NCBI RefSeq assembly: GCF_036010325.1
Contig: NZ_CP108549.1
Span: 7,936,001-8,000,000, forward strand
Reading direction: 5' to 3'
Length of the DNA: 64,000 nucleotides
From: Streptomyces sp. NBC_01210
GTDB taxonomy: Bacteria > Actinomycetota > Actinomycetes > Streptomycetales > Streptomycetaceae
Numbering within the stretch: the first letter of the stretch is position 1; the number at the start of each line of letters is the position of its first letter. Of the stretch, positions 63,893-64,000 are shown in pieces. The notes beneath the pieces are model-generated. The model had not been told where the DNA came from, did no database searches, and was given only the letters and a program-made list of their open reading frames with translations. The position numbers and the translations under genes were made by a program.

Positions 63893-64000
63893 TCACCAGG
63901 GCGCGACACCCTCTTCCGTGATGAAGGCCCGGTCGGGCAGCTCATCGGGGGCTGCGGTGGCGAAGCGCACAACGGTCCGTGCGCCGTCGCGAACTGTCTT
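63893..64000 (-). CDS. SDR-family oxidoreductase, C-terminal end (gene continues beyond window)
   Basis: The minus strand reads KTVRDGARTVVRFATAAPDE LPDRAFITEEGVAPW and stops at 63893. ARTVVRLA...GxFxxEGxVxPW is the usual C-terminus of carbonyl-reductase-like SDRs. Only 35 residues are visible, so no more can be said. Confidence 0.6.
   Translation of the reverse strand, partial: KTVRDGARTVVRFATAAPDELPDRAFITEEGVAPW

Overview
The window is a piece of a high-GC actinobacterial chromosome, almost certainly Streptomyces or a close relative. The evidence is the GC-rich coding sequence, many GTG starts and ATGA overlaps, a cvnABCD 'conservon', a c-di-AMP riboswitch before a LysM/M23 cell-wall hydrolase, sugar ABC genes without an ATPase, and rare TTA (bldA-type) codons confined to two genes. 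There is no integrase, transposase, plasmid function or CRISPR array.

Layout. 1-10 kb: the end of a GH36 alpha-galactosidase, the riboswitch and LysM/M23 endopeptidase, an SGNH hydrolase, an SDR relic, a PfkB kinase, a TetR regulator, a Glu/Leu/Phe/Val-type dehydrogenase, a frameshifted AhpD-like protein, a PPOX protein and an MBL-fold hydrolase. 10.5-14.4 kb: the conservon cvnABCD with an overlapping GAF gene. 14.4-20.7 kb: an acyl-CoA dehydrogenase-like protein without its usual catalytic Glu, relics of an enolase-superfamily enzyme and of a split transketolase, a tRNA-Pro, and a large frameshifted secreted/anchored protein with two TTA codons and a possible deaminase-like motif pair. 20.9-29.5 kb: P450, cobK/cobF, lutABC, DUF309, an MFS exporter with a divergent HxlR regulator, and a second identical tRNA-Pro. 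29.8-43 kb: a frameshifted PGRP amidase with FG-GAP repeats, an ECF sigma factor with a membrane partner, a deletion junction joining half an amino-acid permease to a startless ROK regulator, an SRPBCC relic with a TetR regulator, an SDR, a secreted PQQ-type sugar dehydrogenase, an APC permease and a TTA-containing hypothetical. 43.4-47.6 kb: an FGGY kinase and two FAD oxidoreductases, resembling a glycerol or polyol oxidation operon. 47.7-55.1 kb: a membrane-anchored AA10 LPMO, Ada/AlkA repair protein, DUF350 relic, DoxX, panD, GNAT, an Asp/Glu racemase-family protein, a Pro-rich small protein and gnd. 55.5-61.5 kb: a DeoR regulator and a polyol/sugar ABC-dehydrogenase-kinase operon. 61.6-64 kb: an isochorismatase-like hydrolase, a GlxA-type regulator, a second deletion junction (GntR relic) and the end of an SDR.

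The most striking overall feature is gene decay. About thirteen loci in 64 kb are frameshifted, internally deleted or missing their 5' ends, while housekeeping genes (panD, gnd, cobK, cobF, lutABC, cvnABCD) are intact. Several frameshifts are one base missing from short G/C runs, so some may be consensus errors. The large deletions cannot be explained that way.
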